DNA of 9,449 nt, from contig JAUQYB010000014.1 in the NCBI GenBank assembly GCA_030837825.1, positions 1 through 9,449 on the forward strand, given 5' to 3'. Under the pieces are notes generated by a model. It did not search any database. It saw only the letters and a list, made by a program, of their open reading frames with translations, and was not told the DNA's origin. Positions 1-6,754 of the stretch are shown piece by piece. A program made the translations under genes and the position numbers. How positions within the stretch are numbered: the stretch's first letter is position 1; each line of letters opens with the position of its first letter. The stretch comes from Albidovulum sp. GTDB taxonomy: Bacteria > Pseudomonadota > Alphaproteobacteria > Rhodobacterales > Rhodobacteraceae.

Positions 1-48
1 CAGGAGGGCGAGATAGGCCGCGAGGGCGGCGGTCCGGGGTCTGCTCAT
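1..48 (-). CDS. N-terminal fragment of an exported or membrane protein (runs off the left edge)
   Basis: An ATG at 48-46 on the minus strand opens a frame that stays open to the window edge and encodes MSRPRTAALAAYLALL. A purine-rich AGAGG lies seven bases upstream and is a reasonable ribosome binding site. The pattern of two early arginines followed by an Ala/Leu-rich stretch fits the start of a signal peptide or a first membrane helix. Only 16 residues are visible, so no family can be named. It is divergent from the ATPase gene at 183. I recall relatives of that ATPase being annotated as associated with Flp/Tad pili, so a secreted or lipoprotein pilus component is conceivable, but nothing in these residues shows it. 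Confidence 0.55.
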   Translation of the reverse strand, partial: MSRPRTAALAAYLALL

Positions 49-182
49 TGCTGCCTCTTGTGCGGAATTGTTCCTAATTTTGGCCACAATAGCCCGGCAG
101 AGTCGCGCTGTGAATCCCGAGTTGCGGGCTGCGCGCCAGGCGCGCGACCCACCTCCCCGAACCGCCGCGAGGTCCGATCCAG
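49..182. other. Divergent intergenic region
   Basis: These 134 bases separate two divergent genes and should hold both promoters. The stretch 60-92 is distinctly AT-rich compared with its surroundings and is the likeliest promoter area. It contains the short inverted repeat GGAATTGTTCC at 64-74. I could not place a -35/-10 pair with acceptable spacing on either strand. The right half is GC-rich and carries a 15-base palindrome at 131-145 in what would be the 5' leader of the ATPase gene. GAGG at 169-172, ten bases before the ATG at 183, is a modest ribosome binding site. Confidence 0.5.
131..145. repeat. Perfect odd palindrome GCGCGCCAGGCGCGC
   Basis: Two seven-base arms, GCGCGCC and GGCGCGC, are exact reverse complements around a central A. 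The palindrome lies 37 bases upstream of the ATPase start, inside the divergent intergenic region. As RNA it could form a six-base-pair hairpin with a CAG loop. As DNA it could be a dyad operator. Short GC palindromes arise easily in a genome of this composition, so a function is only a possibility. Confidence 0.4.
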
Positions 183-1493
183 ATGAACATGCAGGTGCCC
201 AACGTCATCGCGCCGACGCCGCCCCGGTCGATCGCCGACACCGGCCTTTCGGTCGTGATGATGCGCGACATCCTGCTCAAGACGATGTTCCGGATGAATC
301 TCGAGACGGTGTCGGACATCTCGCGCCAGATCGCCCTGCCGATCCCGGTCACGCAGGAACTGGTCGACATGGTGCGCAGCCAGAAGCTTCTGGAGGCGAC
401 CGGCACGCTGCACGCGAACTCCGGCGGCGAGATGGGCTATCAGCTTGCCGACGCCGGCAAGGCGCGCGCGCTCGACGCGCTCAGCCAGTCGGAATACTAC
501 GGCGCCATGCCGGTGCCGCTCGAGGTCTACCGCGAGCAGGTCAAGAAGCAGTCGATCCGCAACATCCAGATCACCCGGCAGCGCCTGACCTCGGCGATGG
601 GCCACCTGATCCTGCCCGACGAGCTTCTCGACCATCTCGGGCCCGCCGTCGGCGCCGGCCGCTCTATCCTGATGTACGGGCCGCCGGGACACGGCAAGTC
701 CTCCATCTCGAACGGCATCCGCGATGCCATCGGCGACAAGATCTACATCCCCCGTGCAGTCGAATACGCCGGCCAGGTCATCACGGTCTACGACCCGATC
801 GTCCATTCGGCCGCACAGGCCTCCGAGGACGACCCGACGGCGCTGCGCCGCTCGTCGAACCGCTTCGACAACCGCTATGTGCTCTGTGACCGGCCGACGG
901 TGATCACCGGGGGCGAGCTCTCGCTCGACATGCTCGACCTCACCTACAACCCGACGGCGCGCACCTATACCGCGTCGTTGCAGATGAAGGCCACGGGTGG
1001 CGTCTTCATCATCGACGACCTCGGTCGCCAGGCCGAGCCGCCGCAGAAGATCGTCAACCGCTGGATCGTGCCGCTGGAGGAAAACCGCGACATCCTCGCC
1101 CTGCAATCGGGCGAGAAGTTCGAGGTGCCGTTCGATACGCTGGTGATCTTCTCGACCAACTTCCATCCGAACGAGATTTTCGACAAGGCCGCGCTCCGCC
1201 GGATCTTCTTCAAGATCAAGATCGACGGGCCGAACCAGGAGATGTTCCTGAAGATCTTCGCGATGGTGGCGAAGAAGAAGAAGATGCCGCTGGACGAAAA
1301 GGCGCTGATCCACCTGCTCAAGGTGAAATACCCGACCATCCACAACGTCTATGCGAACTATCAGCCGGTCTTCCTCATCGACCAGATGATCGCGATCTGC
1401 CATTTCGAAGGGATTCCCTACCAGATGTCGCCCGAGCTGATCGACCGGGCCTGGGCGAACATGTTCGTCCGCGACGAAAAGATCGTGCACTGA
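183..1493 (+). CDS. AAA-type ATPase with probable winged-helix N-terminus
   Basis: This is a 436-residue P-loop ATPase. The Walker A motif is GPPGHGKS at residues 166-173. Walker B is VFIIDD at 274-279. A sensor-1-like FSTN ends at Asn326, and paired arginines at 339-340 are arginine-finger candidates, so the core is a complete AAA+ module. Residues about 30-105 look like a winged helix, because they have the spacing of MarR-like domains and end with a LADAGKARAL wing. There is no signal peptide or membrane segment, so it should be cytoplasmic. ATG183 is chosen over ATG189 because GAGG at 169-172 is better spaced to it. Its stop overlaps the next start (TGATG), implying translational coupling. 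Client and role cannot be read from the sequence. I recall similar proteins being annotated as predicted ATPases with chaperone activity associated with Flp pilus assembly. The ATPase call is sure; the pilus link is weak. Confidence 0.85.
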   Translation: MNMQVPNVIAPTPPRSIADTGLSVVMMRDILLKTMFRMNLETVSDISRQIALPIPVTQELVDMVRSQKLLEATGTLHANSGGEMGYQLADAGKARALDALSQSEYYGAMPVPLEVYREQVKKQSIRNIQITRQRLTSAMGHLILPDELLDHLGPAVGAGRSILMYGPPGHGKSSISNGIRDAIGDKIYIPRAVEYAGQVITVYDPIVHSAAQASEDDPTALRRSSNRFDNRYVLCDRPTVITGGELSLDMLDLTYNPTARTYTASLQMKATGGVFIIDDLGRQAEPPQKIVNRWIVPLEENRDILALQSGEKFEVPFDTLVIFSTNFHPNEIFDKAALRRIFFKIKIDGPNQEMFLKIFAMVAKKKKMPLDEKALIHLLKVKYPTIHNVYANYQPVFLIDQMIAICHFEGIPYQMSPELIDRAWANMFVRDEKIVH

Positions 1494-2248
1494 TGTCGGG
1501 CCTCGGGATCGCCGGTTCGGGCCGCGCCGCCCGGACCTTCCTCGCCCGCCTCCGCGCCACTGGGTTCGCGCCGCGCCCCGCCGCCGAAGACCTGCCCGGG
1601 CTGAAGACGCTCCTTCTTGTCCCGCGCGACATCGGCGAATGCGAGACTCTCCTGTTCGAGGCCGAGGGCTTCGCCCGCAACGCACCGGCGCTCCAGACCA
1701 TCGTCCTCCTCGCCACGCTGTCACCGCGTTACGTGCGCGCGCTGCGCGGCCGCATCCGCGCCGAGATCGCGCTGGTCGACGCGCCCTTCTCCGGCTCGAT
1801 CCGCGCCGCCGAGCAAGGTGCCCTGACCTTCTTCGTCGGCGGCCGGCGAGAGGACGTGGACCGGATCGCCCCGATCTTCGACCGTCTCGGCGCCAAGGCG
1901 ATCCGCATGGGCGGGTTCGGCGCGGCGATGGCCGCGAAGGTGATGAACGACTTCCTCGCCGCCTCATCGAATGCGATGACACGGATCGCGCTCGACTGGG
2001 CCGAGGCGCAGGGCATCGACGAGGCGCGCCTGCTCGACGTCACCGGCGAGACGCTCGGCGGCCTGGCCCTGCCCGGGGATGACACCGGCGGTCACGCCCC
2101 CGCCGGGCCGGGCGGCGACGAAGGCGTCACCGCCCTTGTCCGCGAGGTGGAGATCGCGCTCGACAACGCGCTGGCGGGGGCGCATCTGACGCCGCCCCGC
2201 GCCCTCGAAGACGTGTTCCGCGGCCTCAGGCAGCGCCACCTCCACTGA
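1493..2248 (+). CDS. Short 6PGDH/3-hydroxyisobutyrate dehydrogenase-like NAD(P)-binding protein
   Basis: This is a 251-residue member of the beta-hydroxyacid dehydrogenase superfamily. The first Rossmann turn reads GSGRAA at residues 8-13, a GxGxxA form of the usual GxGxxG. DAPFSGS at 96-102 matches the substrate-binding DAPVSGG signature. Lys148 in AAKVMND, with Asn152 four residues later, matches the catalytic Lys/Asn helix. Family members are usually about 290 residues. Here the stretch between the glycine motif and the LLLVP strand is about 20 residues short, removing most of the second Rossmann strand and helix where the adenosine ribose and cofactor preference are normally set. The C-terminal helical domain is also shorter. 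Translation starts at an ATG that overlaps the ATPase stop by one base with no clear ribosome binding site, so it probably depends on coupling. The substrate is unknown. The family assignment is confident; the dehydrogenase activity is uncertain because of the contraction. Confidence 0.75.
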   Translation: MSGLGIAGSGRAARTFLARLRATGFAPRPAAEDLPGLKTLLLVPRDIGECETLLFEAEGFARNAPALQTIVLLATLSPRYVRALRGRIRAEIALVDAPFSGSIRAAEQGALTFFVGGRREDVDRIAPIFDRLGAKAIRMGGFGAAMAAKVMNDFLAASSNAMTRIALDWAEAQGIDEARLLDVTGETLGGLALPGDDTGGHAPAGPGGDEGVTALVREVEIALDNALAGAHLTPPRALEDVFRGLRQRHLH

Positions 2249-2249
2249 C

Positions 2250-2277
2250 TTGCACCGGGGCGTTTCCCGCCTAGATT
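2250..2277 (+). promoter_or_regulatory. Candidate sigma-70-type promoter, possibly giving a leaderless helicase mRNA
   Basis: In the 35-base gap after the dehydrogenase-like gene, TTGCAC (2250-2255) and TAGATT (2272-2277) are separated by 16 bases. They match the TTG of a -35 box and four of six positions of a -10 box. Seven bases past the -10 box falls at about 2284, the A of the helicase ATG. The only Shine-Dalgarno-like bases are GGGG at 2278-2281, too close to the start to work well. Both points fit a leaderless transcript. This is a by-eye match and the -35 box is weak. Confidence 0.4.
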
Positions 2278-2283
2278 GGGGTC

Positions 2284-4686
2284 ATGCGCGCCCTGCCCGC
2301 CCCCTTCGTCGAATGGTTCGCCGCAAGGCGGTGGCAGGTCCATCTGCACCAGCAGGCGCTGCTCGACCGCGCCGATGACCCGGCAACGCTGCTGGTGGCG
2401 CCCACCGGTGGCGGCAAGACGCTTGCAGGATTCCTGCCCTCGCTCGTGGAACTGGCGGCCGGAAACCGCCCCGGCCTGCACACGCTCTACATTTCGCCGC
2501 TGAAGGCGCTTGCCGCCGACATCCGCCGCAACCTGCGTCTGCCGGTGGAAGAGATGGGCCTGCCGATCCGCATCGAGGACCGCACCGGCGACACCTCCTA
2601 CACGGCGCGCCGCCGCCAGCGCGCCGACCCGCCGCAGATCCTCATCACCACGCCCGAAAGCCTCGCCCTTCTGCTCAGCTACGAGGATGCGCCGCGCATC
2701 TTCGCGGGCCTCTCGCGCGTGATCGTCGACGAGGTGCATGCGGTCGCCGAATCGAAGCGGGGCGACCAGCTCATGCTTGCCCTCGCGCGGCTCCAGGGTC
2801 TCGCCCCAGGGCTGCGCCGCGTCGGGCTTTCGGCGACGGTGGAAGACCCCGCCGCGATCGCCCGCTTCCTGGCCCACCACCCCGATCCCTGCGCGATCCT
2901 CCATGCTGACCCCGGCCCCGATCCCGACATCGCGATGATGGACACCGGGACCCCGCCGCCCTGGGCAGGCGGCGGCGGGCGCCATGCGATCCCCGAGGTG
3001 CTGGAAGAGGTGCGCCGCCACCGCACCACGCTGATCTTCCACAACACCCGTGCGCAGGCGGAGCTCTTCTTTCGCGACCTCTGGCTTGCCAACGACGACG
3101 CGCTGCCGATCGCCATCCACCACGGCAGCCTCGCGCGCGAGGCGCGGGAGCGGGTGGAGGCGGCGATGGTGCGGGGGGAGTTGCGCGCCGTGGTCTGCAC
3201 CGGCTCGCTCGACCTCGGCATCGACTGGGGCGACGTGGACCTGGTGATCCAGGTTGGCGCGCCGAAGAATGTCAAGCGCCTCGTCCAGCGCATCGGCCGG
3301 GCCAACCACCGCTACAACGCGCCCTCGAAGGCGCTCCTGGTGCCGGCGAACCGCTGGGAAGTCGTCGAATGCCAGGCGGCGCTCGACGCGGTGCGGGCCC
3401 ATGACCTCGACGGCGATCCGCGTGGCCCCGGCCCCCGCGACGTGCTCTGCCAGCACATCCTGATCGCCGCCTGTTCCGGCCCCTTCGCGGCAGACGCGCT
3501 TTACGCCGAGGTGCGAAGTGCGGGGCCCTATGCGGCCCTCACACGGGCCGAGTTCGATGCCTGCCTCGACTTCTGCGCCACCGGGGGCTATGCGCTCAGG
3601 GCCTATGACCGCTGGCAGCGGCTGATGCTCCGGGGCGGCCTCTGGACACTCCGCGACCCGCGCGCCGCCCGCGATATCCGCATGAACATCGGCACCATCA
3701 CCGACTCCGACATGGTGAAGGTCCGCTGGCACAACCGGCTCGGCGGCGCCGCCCTCGGCGAGGTCGAGGAAAGCTTCGCCGCGACGCTCACGCCGGGCGA
3801 GACCTTCCTGATCGGCGGTCAGGTCGTCCGCTTCGTCTCCTTGCGCGAAATGGCGCTGGAGGTCGCGCCCGCGCCGGGACGGGAGCCGAAGATCGCGGTC
3901 TATTCGGGCGGCAAGTTCTCCACCTCGACGCAGCTTTCCGACCGCATCCTGCGGATGCTGGAAGAGACGAGCTGGCCCGCCCTGCCCCGGGCCACGGCCG
4001 AATGGCTCGCGCTCCAGCGAGAGGTGTCGCGCCTGCCCGCGCGCGACCGGCTGCTGATCGAGACCTTCCCGGCCGAGGGCCGCCCGCACCTCTGCGCCTA
4101 CGGCTTCGCCGGCCGGGCGGCGCAGCAGACGCTCGGGCTTCTCCTGACCAAGCGGATGGAGGACGAAGGGCTGCATCCCCTCGGCTTCGTCTCGACCGAC
4201 TACGCGACGCTGGTCTGGGGGCTCGATCCCGTCCCCGACCCGGCCGCACTCTTCGCGCGCGAGACACTGCGCGAGGGGCTCGAGGGCTGGCTTGCCGGCA
4301 ACGCGGTGATGAAGCGGACCTTCCGCAGCGTGGCGACCGTCGCCGGGCTGATCCTGCGCAACCATGCCGGCGCGCGGACCTCCGGCAGGCAGGCCACCTT
4401 CTCCTCCGACATCCTCTACGACACGCTCCGCCGCCACGACCCCGGCCATCTGCTTCTTCAGGTCACCCGCGAGGAGGCGATGCGGGGGCTCGTGGGCTTC
4501 GGCCGGATCGAGGCGCTGCTCGATCGCGTCGCCGGCCGGATCGAGCATGTGGCGCTCCCGCGCGTCAGCCCGCTGGCCGCGCCGCTCTTCCTCGAACACG
4601 GCCGCGTGCCCGTCGAAGGCGCGGCGCGGGAGCGCGTCGTCGAGGAGACCGCCGCACGGCTCATGGCCGAGGCGGGGCTTGGCTGA
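2284..4686 (+). CDS. Ligase-associated DNA damage response DEXH-box helicase (Lhr-like, superfamily 2)
   Basis: This 800-residue ATP-dependent DNA helicase has all the superfamily 2 motifs in order: motif I APTGGGKT at 39-46, Ia SPLKALAAD at 71-79, Ib TTPESL at 122-127, II DEVH at 149-152, III SAT at 183-185, IV IFHNTR at 251-256, V TGSLDLGIDWGDVD at 306-319, and VI QRIGRANHR at 335-343. The long C-terminal half, about residues 360-800, corresponds to the winged-helix and DEAD/H-associated domains of the Lhr group. The length matches the short bacterial ligase-associated subfamily rather than the roughly 1500-residue Lhr. In that family the helicase is encoded with an ATP-dependent ligase, an MBL-fold exonuclease and PdeM; here only pdeM follows. 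ATG2284 lacks a well-spaced ribosome binding site, and a possible promoter ends just before it. The biochemical role in repair is inferred from family and context. The helicase assignment itself is very secure. Confidence 0.93.
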   Translation: MRALPAPFVEWFAARRWQVHLHQQALLDRADDPATLLVAPTGGGKTLAGFLPSLVELAAGNRPGLHTLYISPLKALAADIRRNLRLPVEEMGLPIRIEDRTGDTSYTARRRQRADPPQILITTPESLALLLSYEDAPRIFAGLSRVIVDEVHAVAESKRGDQLMLALARLQGLAPGLRRVGLSATVEDPAAIARFLAHHPDPCAILHADPGPDPDIAMMDTGTPPPWAGGGGRHAIPEVLEEVRRHRTTLIFHNTRAQAELFFRDLWLANDDALPIAIHHGSLAREARERVEAAMVRGELRAVVCTGSLDLGIDWGDVDLVIQVGAPKNVKRLVQRIGRANHRYNAPSKALLVPANRWEVVECQAALDAVRAHDLDGDPRGPGPRDVLCQHILIAACSGPFAADALYAEVRSAGPYAALTRAEFDACLDFCATGGYALRAYDRWQRLMLRGGLWTLRDPRAARDIRMNIGTITDSDMVKVRWHNRLGGAALGEVEESFAATLTPGETFLIGGQVVRFVSLREMALEVAPAPGREPKIAVYSGGKFSTSTQLSDRILRMLEETSWPALPRATAEWLALQREVSRLPARDRLLIETFPAEGRPHLCAYGFAGRAAQQTLGLLLTKRMEDEGLHPLGFVSTDYATLVWGLDPVPDPAALFARETLREGLEGWLAGNAVMKRTFRSVATVAGLILRNHAGARTSGRQATFSSDILYDTLRRHDPGHLLLQVTREEAMRGLVGFGRIEALLDRVAGRIEHVALPRVSPLAAPLFLEHGRVPVEGAARERVVEETAARLMAEAGLG

Positions 4687-4712
4687 CGGCCCGGACCCCG
4701 CGCTTCGGGCCG
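4687..4712 (+). repeat. Hairpin directly after the helicase stop codon
   Basis: CGGCCCG at 4687-4693 and CGGGCCG at 4706-4712 are exact reverse complements with a 12-base loop. The stem begins on the base after the helicase TGA (4684-4686). No T-run follows, so it does not look like an intrinsic terminator. It could slow decay or attenuate read-through before pdeM, or be chance in GC-rich DNA. Confidence 0.35.
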
Positions 4713-4759
4713 GATGAAAGGGAGTTGCGTTTCCGCCGGAGCCAAGGCAGGAACAGGCC

Positions 4760-5419
4760 ATGAACGCATACGCTTTCGATCTGGCGGGGGCGCGGCTTTC
4801 GGCACTGCCGTCCGGGGCGCTTTTCTGGGCCGGCGAAAGCTGCCTTGTCGTCTCGGACCTGCATCTTGGCCGGTCGGAGCGTTTCGCCCGCCGGGCGGGC
4901 GCGCTCCTGCCCCCCTACGAGGTCGAGGAGACGCTGGCACGGCTCGATACCGACATCGCCGCCGCGGCGCCGCGGGTGGTGATCTGCCTCGGCGACAGCT
5001 TCGACGACCCCGAGGCAGACGACCTGGAAGAGCGCGCCGCACTCTGGCTGGCGCGTTTGATGGCGGGCCGGCGCTGGGTCTGGATCGCCGGCAACCACGA
5101 TCCCGCCCCGCTGGCGCTGGCGGGCGAGCACCGGGCGGAAATGACGCTCGGGCCGCTGACCTTCCGCCACGAGGCCCGCGCCGGCGCCCGGGGCGAGGTT
5201 TCCGGCCATTACCACCCCAAGGTCAGCCTTGCCGGCCAGGCGATCCGGTGTTTTCTTGTCGACCGGGCGCGGGCGATCCTGCCGGCCTACGGCACCTATA
5301 CGGGCGGCCTCTCCGCCGGGCATCACGCGCTCTGCGGGCTGATGGGCGACGGCGCGCTAGCCATCCTGACCGGCCGCGCCTGCCGGCCGATGCCGATGCC
5401 GCGGGGAAGGAACCGATGA
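4760..5419 (+). CDS. pdeM: Ligase-associated DNA damage response endonuclease PdeM (calcineurin-like metallophosphoesterase)
   Basis: This 219-residue protein carries the full metallophosphoesterase metal-binding set: DLH at residues 33-35, GDSFDD beginning at 78, GNHD at 111-114, His137 in FRHEA, and GHYHP at 149-153. These residues coordinate the two-metal centre that hydrolyses phosphodiester bonds. There is no signal peptide or membrane segment, so it is cytoplasmic. The gene lies 73 bases downstream of the ligase-associated helicase, which is the family's usual genomic partner and supports the PdeM name over a generic phosphoesterase. AGGA at 4749-4752 is seven bases before the ATG, a good ribosome binding site that settles the start. 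Its stop overlaps the next gene by four bases (ATGA). The nuclease role comes from family naming and context; I cannot show DNA specificity from sequence. Confidence 0.88.
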   Translation: MNAYAFDLAGARLSALPSGALFWAGESCLVVSDLHLGRSERFARRAGALLPPYEVEETLARLDTDIAAAAPRVVICLGDSFDDPEADDLEERAALWLARLMAGRRWVWIAGNHDPAPLALAGEHRAEMTLGPLTFRHEARAGARGEVSGHYHPKVSLAGQAIRCFLVDRARAILPAYGTYTGGLSAGHHALCGLMGDGALAILTGRACRPMPMPRGRNR

Positions 5420-5850
5420 CGGACGCAACGCTCGATGCTGCAATCGCGGCCAGGGTGCGGGACAGTTTCGCCCGGCAGTCCCTGATGGCCACCTTCGGCG
5501 CCACGCTCGGCCCCGTCGCTCCCGGCCATGTGGTGATCGAGGCGCCGATCCTCGACCTTTCCCGCCAGCAGCACGGCTTCGGCCATGCCGGCCTGACCTT
5601 CGCGCTCGGCGACACCGCGGCGGGCTATGCGGCGCTGACGCTGATGCCACCCGGCGCCGAGGTGCTGACCGTCGAGATGAAGATCAACCTGCTCGCGCCT
5701 GCCGCGGGCGAACGGCTGATCGCCACCGGCCGCGTGGTGAAGGCGGGGCGGCGGCTGACGGTCGTGACCGCCGAGGTCGAGGCGGAAGCCGGAGGCACCC
5801 GCAGGACCATCGCCCTTCTCCAGGGCACGATGCTTCCGGTCGAGCCGTAG
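5416..5850 (+). CDS. PaaI-family hotdog-fold acyl-CoA thioesterase
   Basis: This 144-residue protein has the single hotdog domain of the PaaI-type thioesterases. The catalytic helix reads QQHGFGHAG at residues 51-59 and continues to Asp66 in ALGDTAAGYAA. The spacing from His57 to Asp66 matches the HGG...D arrangement of E. coli PaaI. The following VEMKINLLAPA segment is also typical of the subgroup. It is expected to hydrolyse acyl- or aryl-CoA thioesters in the cytoplasm; the substrate is unknown. ATG5416 was chosen because AAGGA at 5407-5411 precedes it and it overlaps the pdeM stop as ATGA; the longer upstream open frame is spurious. Thioesterases are not members of the ligase-associated repair set, so its place here is probably just operon packing. 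It ends three bases from the convergent folD gene. Confidence 0.85.
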   Translation: MTDATLDAAIAARVRDSFARQSLMATFGATLGPVAPGHVVIEAPILDLSRQQHGFGHAGLTFALGDTAAGYAALTLMPPGAEVLTVEMKINLLAPAAGERLIATGRVVKAGRRLTVVTAEVEAEAGGTRRTIALLQGTMLPVEP

Positions 5851-5853
5851 ACC

Positions 5854-6744
5854 TCAGGCGGTCAGCCCCTCGGGCTCCGGCAGGCCGTTGGCGCGGCAGC
5901 AGGCGGTCAGCGTGTTGGCCAGCAGGCAGGCGATGGTCATCGGACCGACACCTCCCGGCACCGGCGTGATCGCGCCCGCGACCTTCGCGGCGCTGTCGAA
6001 ATCGACGTCGCCCACCAGCTTCGTCCTGCCTTCGCGCTCCACCCGGTTGATGCCGACGTCGATCACCGTCGCACCCGGCTTCACCCAGTCGCCCGGGATC
6101 ATCTCCGGCCGCCCGACGGCGGCGACGAGGATGTCGGCGCGCCGGCAGACCTCGCCGAGGTCCTTCGTGCGGGAATGCGCGATGGTGACAGTGCAACTGT
6201 CACCGACGAGAAGCTGCGCCATCGGCTTGCCGACGATGTTCGACCGGCCGACCACCACCGCCTCGAGCCCGGCGAGCGAGCCCAGATGGTCGCGCAGCAT
6301 CATCAGGCAGCCGAGCGGCGTGCAGGGAACCATCGCCTTCTGCCCGGTGCCGAGGAGGCCTACGTTGGAGATGTGAAACCCGTCCACGTCCTTCGCCGGA
6401 TCGATCGCGTTGATCACCAGGTCGGAATTGAGGTGCTTCGGCAGCGGAAGCTGCACCAGGATGCCGTTCACCGCCGGGTCGGCATTCAGCCGGGCGATCA
6501 GCGCCAGAAGATCCGCCTCGGAGGTCCCGGCGGGCAGCTTGTGCTCGTAGGAGTTCATCCCCGCCTCGAGCGTGGACTTGCCCTTGGAGCGGACATAGAC
6601 CTCGCTTGCCGGATCCTCGCCCACGAGGACGACAGCGAGGCCGGGGACGATCCCCTTCTCCTCCTTCAGCCGCGCGACATGGGCCGCGACCTCACCCCGC
6701 ACCCTGGCGGCAAAGGCCTTGCCGTCGATGATCGTCGCAGTCAT
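5854..6744 (-). CDS. folD: Bifunctional methylenetetrahydrofolate dehydrogenase/methenyltetrahydrofolate cyclohydrolase
   Basis: FolD oxidises 5,10-methylene-THF with NADP+ and hydrolyses the methenyl product to 10-formyl-THF, reversibly, in the cytoplasm. This 296-residue protein is canonical. It has Tyr50 and Lys54 in YVRSK, Gln98 in GILVQLPLP, Asp121 in KDVDG, PCTPLG at 140-145, GRSNIVGKP at 166-174, HSRT at 190-193, and the [10 protein letters not shown] signature near residue 259. The numbering of the key residues agrees with E. coli FolD. The start at 6744 is preferred over longer open frames because AGGAG (6755-6751) lies six bases upstream and the protein then begins MTATIIDG. That Shine-Dalgarno uses the last base of the preceding stop codon, so translation is probably coupled to the paralogue upstream. 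It is the last gene of the fhs operon. The FolD call is near certain. Confidence 0.95.
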   Translation of the reverse strand: MTATIIDGKAFAARVRGEVAAHVARLKEEKGIVPGLAVVLVGEDPASEVYVRSKGKSTLEAGMNSYEHKLPAGTSEADLLALIARLNADPAVNGILVQLPLPKHLNSDLVINAIDPAKDVDGFHISNVGLLGTGQKAMVPCTPLGCLMMLRDHLGSLAGLEAVVVGRSNIVGKPMAQLLVGDSCTVTIAHSRTKDLGEVCRRADILVAAVGRPEMIPGDWVKPGATVIDVGINRVEREGRTKLVGDVDFDSAAKVAGAITPVPGGVGPMTIACLLANTLTACCRANGLPEPEGLTA

Positions 6745-6754
6745 TCCGGTCTCC

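Noticed and set aside
58..92. Promoter boxes for the divergent genes in the AT-rich patch.
   Set aside because: Several TTG-type and AT-rich hexamers occur, but none pair with a spacing near 16-18 bases on either strand, so I did not call a specific promoter.
45..1982. A 645-codon open frame on the minus strand across the ATPase and dehydrogenase-like genes.
   Set aside because: It spans two well-supported genes on the other strand, its product is Arg/Ser-rich at one end and Asp/His-rich at the other, and it has no motif. It is an antisense artefact of base composition.
2092..4761. An 889-codon open frame on the minus strand opposite the helicase.
   Set aside because: It mirrors the helicase codons in a GC-rich genome where stop codons are rare. 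The product is low-complexity, rich in Arg, Gly and Ala, with no recognisable domain, and the sense frame has every helicase motif.
4714..5415. A long in-frame N-terminal extension of the thioesterase.
   Set aside because: It overlaps pdeM almost entirely in another frame, reads as low-complexity protein, and the hotdog domain is complete from ATG5416 with its own ribosome binding site.
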